The notes under the pieces are model-generated. The model ran no database searches, was not told the origin of the DNA, and saw only the letters and a list, made by a program, of their open reading frames with translations. The position numbers and the translations under genes were made by a program. DNA of 13,264 bases, taken from an uncultured Micrococcales bacterium. GTDB lineage: Bacteria; Actinomycetota; Actinomycetes; S36-B12; GCA-2699445. Positions 13,026 through 13,264 of this stretch are shown in pieces. The stretch lies in contig CAIWTL010000168.1 of NCBI GenBank assembly GCA_903915555.1, forward strand, positions 1 to 13,264, in the 5' to 3' direction. The stretch's first letter is position 1, and every line of letters starts with the position of its first letter.

Positions 13026-13053
13026 CCGAAACGGTCGCATGCGACCGTTTCGG
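13026..13053. repeat. Perfect 28-bp palindrome
   Basis: Two 14-base arms meet with no spacer (the left arm is CCGAAACGGTCGCA). As RNA or cruciform it makes a 12-bp stem with a CATG loop. A degraded second copy is centred 144 bases to the right, at 13183/13184, with a 9-bp perfect core (13175-13192). Confidence 0.9.
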
Positions 13054-13060
13054 CGGTGCG

Positions 13061-13110
13061 GCCGCCGTCCGCCGCTGTGCGCCACTGTGGGCCGCTGTGG
13101 GCCGCCGTGG
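13061..13110. repeat. Five 10-bp units (consensus GCCGCTGTGG), first array
   Basis: Units fall exactly every 10 bases: GCCGCCGTCC, GCCGCTGTGC, GCCACTGTGG, GCCGCTGTGG, GCCGCCGTGG. A 10-base period is close to one DNA turn and not a multiple of three, which argues against coding. Confidence 0.85.
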
Positions 13111-13143
13111 GACGGGGAGCAGGAGCGACTGTTCAGGTCACGA

Positions 13144-13163
13144 GCGACTGTCGCACCAGTCGC
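13144..13163. repeat. 7-bp hairpin in the repeat spacer
   Basis: GCGACTG and CAGTCGC flank a 6-base loop TCGCAC. With one bulged C the stem extends to GAGCGACTG. An extra direct copy of GAGCGACTG lies at 13123-13131. Confidence 0.6.
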
Positions 13164-13203
13164 CTCTGACCCAAACGGTCGCATGCGACCGTATCGGCGG
13201 TGC

Positions 13204-13253
13204 GCCGCCATGGGCCGCTGTGCGCCACTGTGGGCCGCTGTGGGCCGCCGTGG
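13204..13253. repeat. Five 10-bp units, second array
   Basis: Units GCCGCCATGG, GCCGCTGTGC, GCCACTGTGG, GCCGCTGTGG, GCCGCCGTGG. The last four are identical, in the same order, to the first array 143 bases upstream. Confidence 0.85.
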
Positions 13254-13264
13254 GACGGGGAGCA

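Larger units (their letters stand above)
13026..13264. repeat. Tandem non-coding repeat, period about 144 bp, cut by window end
   Basis: Copy 1 (13026-13121) and copy 2 (from about 13170, cut at 13264) each contain a palindrome, then CGGCGGTGC, then five 10-bp units and GACGGGGAGCA. The two copies are nearly identical over the last 50 bases and differ by a one-base indel and a few substitutions near the palindrome. The spacer (13122-13169) holds GCGACTG twice and its inverted form CAGTCGC. No open frame with protein-like content fits. The array probably continues to the right. Confidence 0.85.

Noticed and set aside
12441..13211. 256-residue minus-strand frame running from the repeats into the kinase gene
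   Set aside because: It reads the repeat as RMRPF-type peptides and then the wrong frame of the small gene and kinase; it is a shadow.
13026..13264. CRISPR array
   Set aside because: Only two diverged palindromic units about 144 bp apart, internal repeats in the spacer, and no cas genes in the window.
1..13264. tRNA, rRNA, insertion sequence or prophage
   Set aside because: I saw no tRNA cloverleaf with TTC-type loops, no rRNA-like segments, and no transposase or integrase motifs in any frame.

Overview
The window is very GC-rich, gene-dense DNA from an actinomycete. The evidence is the gene content (an AdoK-type adenosine kinase, the PspA-PspAA-HtpX-PspAB group, DUF3043, a SCO2322-like wall protein with a class E sortase signal, a CtaC lipoprotein), the many GTG/TTG starts, and the many TAnnnT -10 boxes placed 6-7 bases before a start codon, as in leaderless actinobacterial transcripts. 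I cannot place it to a genus.

Layout, left to right. (1) 1-197, minus: N-terminus of cytochrome c oxidase subunit II (ctaC), cut by the window edge. (2) 325-1682, plus: a cysteine-desulfurase-fold protein that contains no lysine at all, so it has no PLP lysine, coupled by a 4-base overlap to a TusA-type sulfur carrier. (3) 3333-1699, minus: adenosine kinase (adoK) followed by leucyl/phenylalanyl-tRNA-protein transferase (aat). (4) A divergent pair: an A-type Fe-S carrier (erpA, minus, 3800-3432) and quinolinate synthase (nadA, plus, 3925-5109), an Fe-S enzyme of NAD synthesis. (5) 7793-5120, minus: an envelope-stress operon pspA-pspAA-htpX-pspAB. (6) 7947-9631, plus: a DUF3043 membrane protein, then an AKR6/Kv-beta-like aldo/keto reductase. 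(7) 9661-11949, plus: a -10 box, a cobalamin riboswitch, and two overlapping genes for exported proteins. The first is an alpha/alpha-barrel (prenyltransferase/squalene-oxidase-repeat) protein. The second is a SCO2322-like protein with a Pro/Ser/Thr wall-spanning stalk and a C-terminal LAVTG sorting signal. (8) 12966-11906, minus: a 68-residue conserved small protein coupled to a PfkB-family sugar kinase, whose 3' end overlaps the sorting-signal codons antisense. (9) 12967-13264: no gene; tandem non-coding repeats of about 144 bp, each with a palindrome and five 10-bp units, run off the right edge.

How the parts connect. ErpA can supply clusters to NadA. The psp group is one membrane-integrity module. 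The B12-riboswitch pair is the most interesting system. A secreted alpha/alpha barrel made together with a wall-anchored partner under B12 control resembles a two-piece bacterial counterpart of the intrinsic factor/transcobalamin architecture. The ECF transporter that usually accompanies these families is absent from the window. The desulfurase-like/TusA pair is the second candidate novelty: a probable PLP-independent sulfur-handling or structural pseudoenzyme next to its presumed carrier.
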